Below the pieces are notes generated by a model. It made no database searches. It was not told where the DNA came from and saw only the letters and a list, made by a program, of their open reading frames with translations. From positions 1 to 14,700 of the forward strand of contig PNJM01000035.1 of assembly GCA_013821865.1 (NCBI GenBank): a stretch of DNA of 14,700 nucleotides. The letters run 5' to 3'. The position numbers were made by a program, and so were the translations under genes. Within the stretch, counting starts at the first letter, position 1. Each line of letters opens with the position of its first letter. The stretch comes from Rhodocyclaceae bacterium. GTDB taxonomy: Bacteria > Pseudomonadota > Gammaproteobacteria > Burkholderiales > Rhodocyclaceae. This document shows positions 14,434 through 14,700 of this stretch, one piece after another.

Positions 14434-14630
14434 AACTGCACTTCGACCAAGCCGCCGATGCGCTCTACCTGCGCCTGGACGATTCGGCCATCATCGAGTC
14501 CGAAGAGGTCAAGCCGGGCGTGATTCTGGATTTCAACGATCACGACCAGGTAGTGGGAATCGAGATTCTCAAGGTCAGTCACCGCGTCGACGCGGCCAAC
14601 CTGAAACAGCTGAATTTCGAGATGGCGTAG
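14430..14630 (+). CDS. DUF2283 family protein, putative antitoxin partner
   Basis: 66 aa, the normal length. It begins MKLHFDQAADALYLRLDD, followed by a VKPGVILDFNDHDQVVGIEIL core. This is the DUF2283 signature: an acidic beta-rich fold with a D-x-x-A-DALYLRL start and a V-G-I-E-I-L strand. The family is frequently encoded directly after DUF4258 genes. The ATG is preceded by AAAGGA/AGGAAGG (14419-14427) and overlaps the upstream stop. The role as antitoxin is inferred from pairing. Confidence 0.85.
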   Translation: MKLHFDQAADALYLRLDDSAIIESEEVKPGVILDFNDHDQVVGIEILKVSHRVDAANLKQLNFEMA

Positions 14631-14646
14631 CGAATCCGCGTTCCAA

Positions 14647-14700
14647 TCGGGGATGGACCCCGAGCGGGAAATAGGGGAAATAGCAAGGGGAAATAGGGGA
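14647..14700. repeat. second REP-like element, running off the window end
   Basis: TCGGGG-ATGGA-CCCCGA (14647-14663) is a 6-bp hairpin with a 5-nt loop. It is followed by two exact copies of GGAAATAGGGGA (14667-14678, 14689-14700) with a partial copy between them. The same 12-mer occurs twice in the left element (13969-13980, 13984-13995). The pair brackets the DUF4258/DUF2283 genes. The element continues beyond the window. Confidence 0.7.

Noticed and set aside
13968..14700. CRISPR array from the repeated GGAAATAGGGGA units
   Set aside because: Units are too short and too few, with no regular unique spacers and no cas genes; they fit REP-like elements better.

Overview
The window looks like a GC-rich chromosomal stretch of a betaproteobacterium, probably close to Rhodocyclales/Nitrosomonadales. 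This rests on protein resemblance and codon use; no rRNA or other phylogenetic marker is present. Most of it is a type IV pilus biogenesis locus of the MSHA type.

Positions 2-7993 form a tightly packed plus-strand assembly operon. In order it encodes: the C-terminal part of an MshL-like secretin (cut by the window edge); a membrane-anchored TPR protein; a GspE/MshE ATPase with an MshEN domain; a GspF/MshG platform protein; a fused PilM-PilN (GspL-like) protein; a PilO/MshJ-like protein; and a small exported MshK-like protein. Genes overlap by 1-4 nt or lie 1-28 nt apart. The operon runs on into two prepilin-like genes (8022-9963). The first has a prepilin-like N-terminus without Glu5. The second is a classical prepilin broken by an apparent one-base deletion near 9463.

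Positions 10076-13106 hold two signalling genes that meet tail to tail with a 14-bp overlap. One is a six-TM class III adenylate cyclase (+) and the other a polytopic sensor histidine kinase (-) with no response regulator in view. The 133-bp gap between the kinase and the next gene contains a near-perfect sigma-54 promoter, helically phased TGTC/GACA half-sites like those used by PilR, and a CRP-like palindrome with a 5-nt spacer. It drives a classical prepilin of 236 aa, which is a good candidate for the major pilin or an abundant pilin, followed by a strong terminator.

The last 740 bp are of a different nature. A putative DUF4258/DUF2283 toxin-antitoxin pair is bracketed by four exact copies of the 12-mer GGAAATAGGGGA. 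Each side also has a GGGG-N5-CCCC hairpin, resembling REP elements mobilised by REP-associated transposases. The left element lies between the pilin stop codon and its terminator.

Working picture: the operon builds an envelope-spanning pilus machine. The ATPase may sense c-di-GMP through a divergent MshEN domain. The cyclase may supply cAMP. The histidine kinase and an unseen sigma-54 activator probably control the separate pilin promoter.
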